A stretch of 64,000 nucleotides of DNA from Brevibacterium zhoupengii (GTDB lineage: Bacteria; Actinomycetota; Actinomycetes; Actinomycetales; Brevibacteriaceae), in assembly GCF_021117425.1 (NCBI RefSeq), contig NZ_CP088298.1:1426001-1490000 (forward strand), given 5' to 3'. Of this stretch, positions 26,359 to 34,144 are shown piece after piece; the first letter of the stretch is position 1; each line of letters opens with the position of its first letter. The notes under the pieces were generated by a model, which saw only the letters and a program-made list of their open reading frames with translations, had not been told where the DNA came from and ran no database searches. Made by a program: the position numbers and the translations under genes.

Positions 26359-27378
26359 ATGGCAGCAATGAAAGCAGCAGTAGTCGAGAAATTCGGTCAG
26401 GATCTGGTTGTCGGAGACAACGAGATTCCCGAGCCGGGCCCAGGCCAGGTGCTGGTCAAGCTCGTCGCCTCGGGCGTGTGTCACACCGATCTGCACGCGG
26501 CACACGGTGACTGGCCGGTCAAGCCCAAGGTTCCGCTCATCCCCGGCCATGAAGGAGTCGGGACCGTGGAGAAGGTCGGCCCCGACGTCACCGACATCAA
26601 GGTCGGACAGATGATCGGCAATGCTTGGCTGTGGAGCGCCTGCGGAACCTGCGAGCACTGCCGCCAGGGGTGGGAGACGCTGTGTGAGCAGCAGGTCAAC
26701 GGCGGCTACGGCGTCGACGGGTCGTTCGGCGAGTACATGCTCGTGGACTCGAAGTTCGCCGCCATCATTCCTGAAGGATCCGACCCCTACGAGATCGCAC
26801 CCGTGCTGTGCGCTGGCGTCACCGTCTACAAGGGGCTCAAGCGCACCGAGGTCAAGCCCGGCCAATGGGTCGTCATCTCAGGAATCGGCGGGCTCGGCCA
26901 CATCGCCGTGCAGTATGCGGTGGCGATGGGCATGCGCGTCATCGCCGTCGACGTCGCCGATGACAAGCTGGCCCTGGCCAAGAAGCACGGCGCGGAGATC
27001 ACCGTCAATGCCTTCGCCGAAGAACCAGCCGACATCATCCAAGAGAAGGTCGGAGGTTCACACGGCGTGCTCGTCACAGCGGTGCATCCGAAGGCGTTCG
27101 GGCAGGCGATCTCCATGACCCGCCGAGGCGGCACCATCGTCTTCAACGGTCTTCCCCCGGGCGATTTCCCCGCACCGATCTTCGATATCGTCCTCAAGGG
27201 CCTGACGATCCGCGGATCGATCGTCGGCACTCGCCAGGACATGGTCGAGGCGCTCGAGTTCTATGCCGCGGGGAAGATCCACCCGACGTTCTCCAAGCGT
27301 CCGCTCGGCGACATCAACGCGATCTTCGACGAGATGATCCACGGCAAGATCGACGGCCGCGTGGTCATCGAATACTGA
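26359..27378 (+). CDS. adhP: Zinc-dependent alcohol dehydrogenase AdhP
   Basis: Medium-chain dehydrogenase of 339 aa interconverting ethanol and acetaldehyde with NAD. Catalytic zinc ligands are Cys41 and His64 (GVCHTDLH and GHEGVG). The structural zinc is held by Cys95, 98, 101 and 109 (CGTCEHCRQGWETLC). The NAD-binding GIGGLGHIAV is intact. ATG 26359 is preferred because AAGGAG is six bases upstream; ATG 26356 would leave only three. It lies 87 bases after the aldehyde dehydrogenase, so the two form a two-step ethanol oxidation unit. Confidence 0.92.
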   Translation: MAAMKAAVVEKFGQDLVVGDNEIPEPGPGQVLVKLVASGVCHTDLHAAHGDWPVKPKVPLIPGHEGVGTVEKVGPDVTDIKVGQMIGNAWLWSACGTCEHCRQGWETLCEQQVNGGYGVDGSFGEYMLVDSKFAAIIPEGSDPYEIAPVLCAGVTVYKGLKRTEVKPGQWVVISGIGGLGHIAVQYAVAMGMRVIAVDVADDKLALAKKHGAEITVNAFAEEPADIIQEKVGGSHGVLVTAVHPKAFGQAISMTRRGGTIVFNGLPPGDFPAPIFDIVLKGLTIRGSIVGTRQDMVEALEFYAAGKIHPTFSKRPLGDINAIFDEMIHGKIDGRVVIEY

Positions 27379-27396
27379 CCCGATTCGGCCTCAGCC

Positions 27397-27448
27397 ACAT
27401 TCCGGGCGCTGAGCAGCCTCTCTGCAGGTTGCTCAGCGCCCGCAATGT
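27397..27448 (+). terminator. Long hairpin after adhP
   Basis: GGGCGCTGAGCA (27404-27415) pairs perfectly with TGCTCAGCGCCC (27430-27441). The helix extends outward through ACATT/AATGT after one mismatch. It separates the alcohol genes from rplJL. The T-run is weak. Confidence 0.7.
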
Positions 27449-27649
27449 TGCCAGGCTTGTCGTAGAGGTCGGGGTCCACAGAGAGCGAGATTGGCTGAGC
27501 CAGCGATGTGTCCAGCATCTCTGCGGTCGATTGGACTTGGTGCGAGCACCTTCGATAGACTTCAACTACCCAAGACCGTCGGTCTTTCCGGAATCTGCAG
27601 AATTCGCAATCGGATCCTGTTGCCCGGAAACGAAGACTCCAGTGGAGTG

Positions 27650-27742
27650 ACCCGCGCAGGTGAGCACGAGATTCTTCCGGTGAGTTCCTATGAACTCACC
27701 ATCCGAAGCGTTTCACGCATACCTGCGTGGAGCGCTTTTTTT
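27650..27742 (+). ncRNA. L10 leader with attenuator
   Basis: The leader of rplJ carries a perfect 9-bp hairpin GGTGAGTTC-CTAT-GAACTCACC (27679-27700). A terminator hairpin follows (27706-27737; stem AAGCG...CGCTT with two G-U pairs, loop TACC) and runs into seven Ts (27736-27742). This matches the known design in which the L10-L12 complex binds its own leader and limits rplJL, here by premature termination. The 5' boundary is approximate. Confidence 0.7.
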
Positions 27743-27783
27743 GTTGTCGGGACACGACCGGCGACTGTACGAAAGGAACTACC

Positions 27784-28317
27784 ATGGCGAGGCCAGACAA
27801 GGCAGCCGCAGTAGAGGAGCTCAAACAGCAGTTTGAGAACTCCGACGCTGTGTTGCTGACCGAGTACCGCGGTCTCACCGTTGCGCAGATGAAAGATCTG
27901 CGCGTTTCACTCGGTGAGAACGTCAGCTACGCCGTGGTAAAGAATACGCTCACTGCTATTGCAGCCAAAGAAGCCGGAATCAACGACCTCGATGAGTTCC
28001 TCAACGGACCCACCGCGATCGCATTCGTCAACGGTGAACCACCAGAGGCTGCAAAGGCATTGCGTAACTTTGCCAAGGCGAATTCTCAGCTCGTATTGAA
28101 GGGCGGCTACTGGGATGGTGCCGTCCTCAGTGCTGAGAATGTCAACAAACTCGCCGACCTCGAACCACGCGAAGTGCTGCTTGCAAAGGCAGCTGGCGCA
28201 ATGAAGGCAAGCCTCCACCAGGCGGCTTACCTCTTCACCGCTCCGATGGTCAAGGCCGTGCGCACTGTCGACGCTCTGCGTGAGAAGCAGGACGACGCTC
28301 CTGCCTCAGACGCCTGA
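27784..28317 (+). CDS. rplJ: 50S ribosomal protein L10
   Basis: Base of the L7/L12 stalk, 177 aa, and the autogenous regulator of this operon. It has the N-terminal MARPDKAAAVEELKQQFENS and the LLTEYRGLTVAQMKDLR motif. The C-terminal helix (YLFTAPMVKAVRTVDALREK) binds L12 dimers. The ATG at 27784 follows AAAGGAACTACC; the frame open upstream is leader sequence. Confidence 0.97.
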   Translation: MARPDKAAAVEELKQQFENSDAVLLTEYRGLTVAQMKDLRVSLGENVSYAVVKNTLTAIAAKEAGINDLDEFLNGPTAIAFVNGEPPEAAKALRNFAKANSQLVLKGGYWDGAVLSAENVNKLADLEPREVLLAKAAGAMKASLHQAAYLFTAPMVKAVRTVDALREKQDDAPASDA

Positions 28318-28374
28318 GCAACACCCCATAAACCCGGTCACTCACCGTGACCACCAAAGGAAGGACTGGCCACC

Positions 28375-28755
<381 letters not shown>

Positions 28756-28762
28756 TTTCGCT

Positions 28763-28783
28763 GGCAGCAGTCTGACTGCTGCC
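28763..28783 (+). repeat. Small hairpin after rplL
   Basis: GGCAGCAG pairs with CTGCTGCC around TCTGA, immediately before the main terminator. It may protect the 3' end or assist termination. Confidence 0.5.
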
Positions 28784-28790
28784 GCTTGCA

Positions 28791-28822
28791 AGAACCCCAC
28801 AGCTGAGGCTGTGGGGTTCTTT
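28791..28822 (+). terminator. Rho-independent terminator after rplL
   Basis: A perfect 13-bp stem AGAACCCCACAGC with loop TGAG and its complement, followed by a short T tract. Confidence 0.88.
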
Positions 28823-28894
28823 GCATTCACTGTGCTGGTCGCAGTGTTGCGGGACCGCAACAGGTTCCGTCTTCGGGGCGCCTCCTCCCTGCCT

Positions 28895-28900
28895 TATCCT
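28895..28900 (+). promoter_or_regulatory. Leaderless -10 box (TATCCT) of the three-gene membrane operon
   Basis: TATCCT fits TANNNT and ends six bases before GTG 28907. A TGA stop lies in frame just before GTG 28904, so the protein cannot start further upstream. No ribosome site exists. Together these indicate a leaderless mRNA beginning at the GTG. Confidence 0.5.
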
Positions 28901-28906
28901 TGAGTG

Positions 28907-30142
28907 GTGACTGAGAGTTCCACAAAGACGAAGCTGCTGGAGAGGTTGAGTTCCAGGATCAAAGACGCCTGGAAGACTGAGCCTGTGTATATCGATCCGA
29001 TCATTGCGCCAGGGCTGACCGACAGCCAGACGACAGCGATCGAACATGCTTCGAAGCAGGCAGGGCAGTCCGGTATCGTGCACTTCATTGCGATCACGCC
29101 TGTGCTTCCGAGATCAGACGAGCCGGAATGGTCCCGCTTCACTTCTGATCTCGCATACGCGATGCACAAGGACAACGGTGGAGAACAGACCATCGTCCTC
29201 TTCAGTCAGGCAGACGATGCCGCCCGATCCTACGCTTATCTGGTCGATGCGAACGGGCCGGCGATACCTCCGGGCTCGGACTTCCTCGCCCGATCGAGCA
29301 GTGACGACTTCCTGCCTGTCGAACTGGCAGTGCCCTATCAGCTGCAGATCCTCGTCGCGGCTGCGCAGGGGACCGAACCGCCGGCACCCCCGGACTTCGA
29401 CACTCGCGATGCGGGGGACCGCAATGAGGACTACATCGAAGCCACCGGTTTGGACAACGGCAACCCGGACGCCCTTGTCTTCGGCGCGACGGCCATTGCC
29501 GCACTGGGACTGAGCATCTGGGTGCTGCGCCGTCGTGAAAAGTACTCCTGGCGAACCTCATTGACGACGAAGCCAGACCCCGTCAGGACGCAGCAGCTGC
29601 CGGAGCGCGTCGACAGTGCGCTCGAACCGCTTCCCGAGCCGCAGGATTCCACCGAAGAGATGTGGGCGGTGTATGACCGCAGTCGGCGAGTGCAACAGGC
29701 GATCAGGTCGCTCATCGAGGCTTATCCCGATTGGGCCAGCAGCGTCGACTTTTCGCACCGCTTCGGTGTCGAGAACCTTCTGAGTACGCACAAGTGGGTG
29801 CGTGCTCGGCTGCGCGGTTCGTCCAAGGCCAGCTCCGAAGCACCGCGCTTCTGCTTCCTCTTTCCTCACCACCGGAACAAGATCGAAGAGTTCGCGCTCA
29901 AACAGGAGGGGACCACGCTCACGGTCGACATGTGTGATCGTTGCCGCAGTGAGATCAACGATGGTCATGAACCCGAGTGCCTCATGGTGCCCAAACGGCC
30001 CGGATCGAAGAAGCCGATTCCCTACTACCAGCGATCCGATGTCTACGCACTGTCCGGGTTCGGCAGCTTTCAACCGCTCGAAGACACAGTGCTCGAGACG
30101 CTGGGAACACCGTCGACGTCCGCGACAGGAGGACGAGGATGA
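28907..30142 (+). CDS. Unknown membrane protein, paralogue 1 (PVYID domain - TM - C/H/C/C domain)
   Basis: I do not recognise a named family. The N-terminal domain (about residues 25-150) opens with TEPVYIDPIIAPGL and has alternating helices and strands reminiscent of TPM-type domains. One transmembrane helix follows (about 190-208) with a basic stop (RRREKY), then a cytoplasmic-looking region. That region contains Cys316-x5-His322-x20-Cys343-x2-Cys346, a likely zinc site also found with the same spacing in the third gene of the operon. There is no signal peptide, and upstream extension is blocked by a stop. It overlaps the next gene (ATGA). The protein is 411 aa from GTG 28907; GTG 28904 is an alternative. 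Confidence 0.7.
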   Translation: MTESSTKTKLLERLSSRIKDAWKTEPVYIDPIIAPGLTDSQTTAIEHASKQAGQSGIVHFIAITPVLPRSDEPEWSRFTSDLAYAMHKDNGGEQTIVLFSQADDAARSYAYLVDANGPAIPPGSDFLARSSSDDFLPVELAVPYQLQILVAAAQGTEPPAPPDFDTRDAGDRNEDYIEATGLDNGNPDALVFGATAIAALGLSIWVLRRREKYSWRTSLTTKPDPVRTQQLPERVDSALEPLPEPQDSTEEMWAVYDRSRRVQQAIRSLIEAYPDWASSVDFSHRFGVENLLSTHKWVRARLRGSSKASSEAPRFCFLFPHHRNKIEEFALKQEGTTLTVDMCDRCRSEINDGHEPECLMVPKRPGSKKPIPYYQRSDVYALSGFGSFQPLEDTVLETLGTPSTSATGGRG

Positions 30143-30927
30143 ACCCGGCAGTGAAATTGGGCGCGGCAGTCGTCATCTTCGGGGCAGCGGCAACCGGTTC
30201 CGCGATCTACAGCTACACCGAATTCGACGAAGCGCGGGATGCTCGAATCGTGGCTGAACAGGGCGACACGATCACAGTCGACTCGATCTATCTCGATCGC
30301 ATCGAAGGCCGATACGACTCGAACTACGATACGAGTCGTTACGAGAGCATCGCAGAGTCGCTGCAGTCGGACCCGATCTACCTCGACGAATATCAGGCCT
30401 TCGAAGTCGATGACGAGAACCTGGCGACGATCAGAGACGAAGTCAAGGGCCTCGACATGCCGATCTACGTCGCATTCCTCGCAGCCTCGCAGGTCGACGA
30501 CGCGGACGGACAGACTGAACTGCTGGCTGGGCGAATCGCGAAAGAGCTGCCCGACAAGCGCGCCACGGTGGTCGTGGTCGGGGGAGTGACCGAAGGAATT
30601 GCCGACAAGGGAGCCAGCCGGCGAGTGGCTTCCTATGATGTCGCCACAGACGTTGACGATAATGATTCGGCCGTGGCGCGCAAATACGTGGAAGCGCTCA
30701 AGGCCGCCGAAATCGAAGACTCGCAGTCTGGCAGCTCGCGAAGTCTTGACGATGAGCTGCAGCCGATCGTCGTCGATGAGGACACCTCCTCCGACCCGAA
30801 CACGCTGGCATATCCGGGCGGCGCAGCTGTCGGGGGTGCGGCGCTCGGCCTCATCGTCGGAGGTGGCCTGGGAATCGGGGGAGTTCTGGTGTGGAGAGCG
30901 ATCAAGAGGAAGAAGCAGAACACGTGA
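30139..30927 (+). CDS. Unknown membrane protein, paralogue 2 (two TMs flanking a PIYLD domain)
   Basis: Protein of 262 aa with an N-terminal transmembrane helix (about residues 5-25) and a C-terminal glycine-rich one (about 228-252) ending in the basic RAIKRKKQNT. By the positive-inside rule the central domain is extracytoplasmic. That domain starts with SDPIYLDEYQAFEVDDENLA and continues IRDEVKGLDMPIYVAFLA, paralleling paralogues 1 and 3. It lacks the cysteine domain. AGGAGG precedes the ATG, which overlaps the previous stop. Function unknown; a partner of the other two is likely. Confidence 0.7.
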   Translation: MNPAVKLGAAVVIFGAAATGSAIYSYTEFDEARDARIVAEQGDTITVDSIYLDRIEGRYDSNYDTSRYESIAESLQSDPIYLDEYQAFEVDDENLATIRDEVKGLDMPIYVAFLAASQVDDADGQTELLAGRIAKELPDKRATVVVVGGVTEGIADKGASRRVASYDVATDVDDNDSAVARKYVEALKAAEIEDSQSGSSRSLDDELQPIVVDEDTSSDPNTLAYPGGAAVGGAALGLIVGGGLGIGGVLVWRAIKRKKQNT

Positions 30928-32081
30928 CAACTGATGCACAGCAGATTGCCGAGTCGCTCAAAGACGACGCATTCCACATCGACGGTGCGGTCGAGGGGTC
31001 ACTCAACGCGGATCTCATCGACCAGGCTCGGGAGACGGCGCAGGGCTTGGACTACGACGTCTATGTCATTGCTGTCGATGAACACTCTCTGAATCGAGAT
31101 CTGCTGGAGCAGATCAAGGTGTTCCACGGAGGCGAAGGATCCTTCATCATGATCAACGGCGAATCCCAGATTGCTGTCGACGTGAACTTCGAGGACAACC
31201 ACGACCTCAAGATGCAGGTGATGGATCAACTGTCGGTCGCCCGCGACGAGTGGAACAACAGCTCTCCGTCGACGACGAAGCTCAATATCCTCCTCGACCT
31301 CTACGCAGAACCACAGGAATACACGCAGGAAGAAGCCGTGACCGGGCAGGAAGCACCCGGCAGCGAAGTTCAGACCGTTGACGGTTCGGGATCCTTTGCG
31401 CCGATGTTCCTCGGCGGGGCTGTACTCATCCTCGCCCTCGTCATCGCCGGTATCTGGTTCACCAGGTCGCTGCGGAAGCGCCGCGAGACGACTCGAACAC
31501 AGCAGCAGTTCCAGCTGCCCGATCGGCTGCTGAACCGCGTCGATTCGCTGCAGCGGAAGTCACTGCGCGAGACCATCAACGCCGACACGACGCAGCTCGC
31601 CGAGCAGATCGAGGACCTGCAGACGCAGAACCTGGGAGCAGAGGACGCCGAGCAGGTCGAACGCAGTCTCGACGCCTATCAGATCGCTCGTCGGATCGTG
31701 GATGACGACGGCTCGGAGCGCATCGACCTGGCCGGAGCGATGGTGCTCCTTCGACAGGCAGGACGGGAGATCGCCGAGGTGGGTCCAGGTGGGCATAAGA
31801 AGCGCGGTTCCCGTTCTGGGAGCAGGCTTCCCGAGAGCCTGTGCACGATCAACCCTCTGCACGGTGAGGCACAGGCACGGACGAGAGTCGGTGCGAACTC
31901 GACGAACGTCCGCGTGCCAGTGTGCAGCTCCTGTCTGCAGGACCTGCAGGCCGGCAACCAGCTGCAGTGGATCTTCGACGGTGACCGACCCTATGTCGAT
32001 GGCGACAGCGTGTGGGCGCAGACGCTCTTCGGCGCCATCGGCTCAGACCTTGTCACCGCTCTGCATCGACAGGGAACATGA
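30924..32081 (+). CDS. Unknown membrane protein, paralogue 3 (DAFHID domain - TM - C/H/C/C domain)
   Basis: Protein of 385 aa arranged like paralogue 1. The N-terminal domain (about 10-110) opens with DDAFHIDGAVEGSLNADLID and has YDVYVIAVDEH. A transmembrane helix (158-180) ends in RSLRKRRETTR. Next comes a helical, possibly coiled-coil region (195-260), and finally Cys307-x5-His313-x20-Cys334-x2-Cys337. GTG 30924 overlaps the stop of gene 2 (GTGA) and is preferred to GTG 30891. The 3' end overlaps the convergent MBL gene by 29 bases. Function unknown. Confidence 0.7.
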   Translation: MTTDAQQIAESLKDDAFHIDGAVEGSLNADLIDQARETAQGLDYDVYVIAVDEHSLNRDLLEQIKVFHGGEGSFIMINGESQIAVDVNFEDNHDLKMQVMDQLSVARDEWNNSSPSTTKLNILLDLYAEPQEYTQEEAVTGQEAPGSEVQTVDGSGSFAPMFLGGAVLILALVIAGIWFTRSLRKRRETTRTQQQFQLPDRLLNRVDSLQRKSLRETINADTTQLAEQIEDLQTQNLGAEDAEQVERSLDAYQIARRIVDDDGSERIDLAGAMVLLRQAGREIAEVGPGGHKKRGSRSGSRLPESLCTINPLHGEAQARTRVGANSTNVRVPVCSSCLQDLQAGNQLQWIFDGDRPYVDGDSVWAQTLFGAIGSDLVTALHRQGT

Positions 32082-32865
32082 CTTGCTCGCGGGGGAGTGT
32101 CCGGTCATGGTCACCGGGCATGACACGGGCAGGCAGAGCCACCTCGGCGTCGGCCTGATTCACCCGCAGGCCCTCGAGGTCAGCGAGCTGTCGTGTGACG
32201 AACTCTCGGTCCACGGGCACCCCGTGACCGGGCACGAAGGCGGTGGCCTCGGAGAACGACAGCAGCGTGCGCAGGCTGGTCACCCACTCACTCAGTGAGG
32301 CATCATTGCCGGCCTGCGGGGGATCGCTCTCCTCGATCAGATCGCCGGTGAACACGATGCCCAGATCGGGCAGGCGCACAACGAGATCCGCCGTGGAGTG
32401 TCCGCCCAGCACATGGAACTCGACCCGGCAGTCGCCGAGATCGATCCCGGAAGCTGCTCCGGGCGCATCGACGGGGGAGACGTCGACGAGGAGGGCGCCG
32501 GGATCCTCAGGCAGCTCGGTGGCGAACTCCGCGGTCTCGGGCGCATTGCGGACCGCGTCGAGGGCGATCCATGCGCTCGCCTCCTGATCTCCGACGAAGG
32601 ACTGGGAGCCGTAGAAGGACTCGACACCTGCTGCGGCCAGGGTGGCATTGCCGAAGAAGTGGTCCCAATGGTCATGAGTGTTGACGGCTGCGAGGGGATT
32701 GACACGGCCGGTGACCTCGAGGCTCAGCTGTTGTGCCCTGGCCGCCAGATGTCTCGCGGCGCTGGGTCCTGGGCCCGAGTCGACGATGAGGCTGGAGTGG
32801 GAGCCGGTGATGATTCCGCAGTTGACCGCGGCCGGATTCTGGGAGAGAACACTGACATTGATCAT
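32053..32865 (-). CDS. MBL-fold metallo-hydrolase
   Basis: Metallo-beta-lactamase superfamily hydrolase, 270 aa. The metal-binding HxHxDH is NTHDHWDHFFGN, with the later His in LGGHSTADLVV, Asp in FTGDLIEE and His in VPGHGVPVD, so the di-metal site is complete. The substrate is not predictable; relatives include thioesterase- and lactonase-like enzymes. It has no Shine-Dalgarno, and a TAGACT -10 box ends six bases upstream, so a leaderless mRNA is likely. It is divergent from the GNAT gene and overlaps the operon on its other side by 29 bases. Confidence 0.82.
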   Translation of the reverse strand: MINVSVLSQNPAAVNCGIITGSHSSLIVDSGPGPSAARHLAARAQQLSLEVTGRVNPLAAVNTHDHWDHFFGNATLAAAGVESFYGSQSFVGDQEASAWIALDAVRNAPETAEFATELPEDPGALLVDVSPVDAPGAASGIDLGDCRVEFHVLGGHSTADLVVRLPDLGIVFTGDLIEESDPPQAGNDASLSEWVTSLRTLLSFSEATAFVPGHGVPVDREFVTRQLADLEGLRVNQADAEVALPARVMPGDHDRTLPREQVMFPVDAER

Positions 32866-32871
32866 GATTGA

Positions 32872-32881
32872 AGTCTAGAAT
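32872..32881. promoter_or_regulatory. Overlapping divergent -10 boxes (bidirectional leaderless promoter)
   Basis: AGTCTAGAAT contains TAGACT on the minus strand (32872-32877), six bases from the MBL ATG. It also contains TAGAAT on the plus strand (32876-32881), eight bases from the GNAT ATG. The two boxes share the TA at 32876-32877. Neither gene has a ribosome site. Confidence 0.55.
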
Positions 32882-32889
32882 GTGCGGTC

Positions 32890-33948
32890 ATGGAGATCAC
32901 TCACATCCCCGCCGGGTCTCGCCCTGCGAACGAGATCGAGGAGATCCTCGCCGAGGTGGTCGCCTTCGATGCGCTCATCAACCGAGCATCGGGTCTCGGT
33001 GATGATTTCGACCCACGCGCGGACGAGGTGCGCCAGGAGCTGCTCTCACCGAATGAGTACACGAGTCATCAGACCTGGATCGGTCGCCTCGGCGGGGTCA
33101 TTGTGGCCAAAGGCATCGCCTACCTGACATTGCAGGACAACCTCGATGTCGCCGATGTGTGGTGCGCGGTTCATCCCGACAGACGCCGACAGGGCTTGGG
33201 CACCGAAATGCTGACTGCGATGGAGACGAGCCTGGTCGCACAGGGGCGCACCCAACTGACCAGCTACTGCGAGATTCCGGAGTCGGACCGGGCAGCCGAA
33301 GTGCGCAGTGCCCACCTGGCGGCAGAGTCCGGGGTGGGGAGCCTGCCCGCCGGGCAACCGGACGTCGCCTTCCTGAGCCATCATGGATTCGCCTTCAAAC
33401 AGCTCGAGCGGTGCTCCGTGGCGAAGACCGCAATCGCTGCGAGTCTGCCTCGTGTCGAACTCGACCCCGGCTATACGATCGAGACCTGGAGCGGGCCGAC
33501 TCCTGAGCATCGCCTCGACCAGATCGCCTGGCTGCACCAGAAGATGTCCACGGACACTCCGGGAGCCGAAGAGTTCGGCGAAGAGGAGACCTGGGATGCT
33601 GAGCGGGTCCGCGCGCTCGATGAGAAGCGCAGGAAGAATCGGGAGCTGCTGGGCACAGCGCTCGCACTCAAAGGGGACGATGCCGCCGGATTCACCGAGG
33701 TCGCACACGTCGACGAACGCCCCGCAGTGGGATGGCAGGGGTCGACGCTGGTGGCGCGTGAACATCGCGGGCACGGACTCGGCGCAGCACTGAAGATCGC
33801 GAACCATGTGGCGCTGGGGGAGTCGAGCAGTGTGGAGAGGATCTACACGTGGAATGCGGTGGAGAACTCCTGGATGCTGGCCATCAACGATCGAGGAGGA
33901 TTCGCAACTTGGGCCTGGGTCGGTCTATGGAAAAAGCGTCTTGCATGA
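32890..33948 (+). CDS. Tandem GNAT-domain acetyltransferase
   Basis: Protein of 352 aa with two GCN5-type domains. The first acetyl-CoA loop is VHPDRRRQGLGTEML (about residue 95-110) and the second is VAREHRGHGLGAALK (about 280-295). The layout resembles mycothiol synthase-like double-GNAT proteins, but the substrate is not established. The ATG follows a leaderless-type -10 box. The rpoB promoter lies over its 3' end. Confidence 0.8.
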   Translation: MEITHIPAGSRPANEIEEILAEVVAFDALINRASGLGDDFDPRADEVRQELLSPNEYTSHQTWIGRLGGVIVAKGIAYLTLQDNLDVADVWCAVHPDRRRQGLGTEMLTAMETSLVAQGRTQLTSYCEIPESDRAAEVRSAHLAAESGVGSLPAGQPDVAFLSHHGFAFKQLERCSVAKTAIAASLPRVELDPGYTIETWSGPTPEHRLDQIAWLHQKMSTDTPGAEEFGEEETWDAERVRALDEKRRKNRELLGTALALKGDDAAGFTEVAHVDERPAVGWQGSTLVAREHRGHGLGAALKIANHVALGESSSVERIYTWNAVENSWMLAINDRGGFATWAWVGLWKKRLA

Positions 33949-33969
33949 CTTGACCGATTGCTATAAGCT
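33941..33969 (+). promoter_or_regulatory. Candidate rpoBC promoter
   Basis: TTGCAT (33941-33946), a 17-base spacer and TAAGCT (33964-33969) form a good promoter that overlaps the GNAT stop codon. The leader before the rpoB TTG would be about 170 bases. Confidence 0.55.
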
Positions 33970-34144
33970 TGATATTTGCGTTGATCTGCCTGTGGCGTGC
34001 CTTCATATAGCGGGGGGCACCTCATTTCCACTCAAGTGAACCACGTTGTCGCCCGGTGTCGAAATCTGACACACCAGCGGTTGGCGACGTGACTTCGGGT
34101 GGAGGGTCAACCTATCAATTGGTGAAGCACTCGGAAGGATCCCA

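Larger units (their letters stand above)
27379..27783 (+). other. 405-bp region: adhP terminator, rplJL promoter and L10 leader
   Basis: No gene is seen. In order it holds the adhP terminator hairpin (27397-27448), a candidate -10 TAGACT at 27556-27561, and the structured L10 leader ending in an attenuator at 27742. The rplJ ribosome site (GAAAGGAAC) is at the end. Confidence 0.6.
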
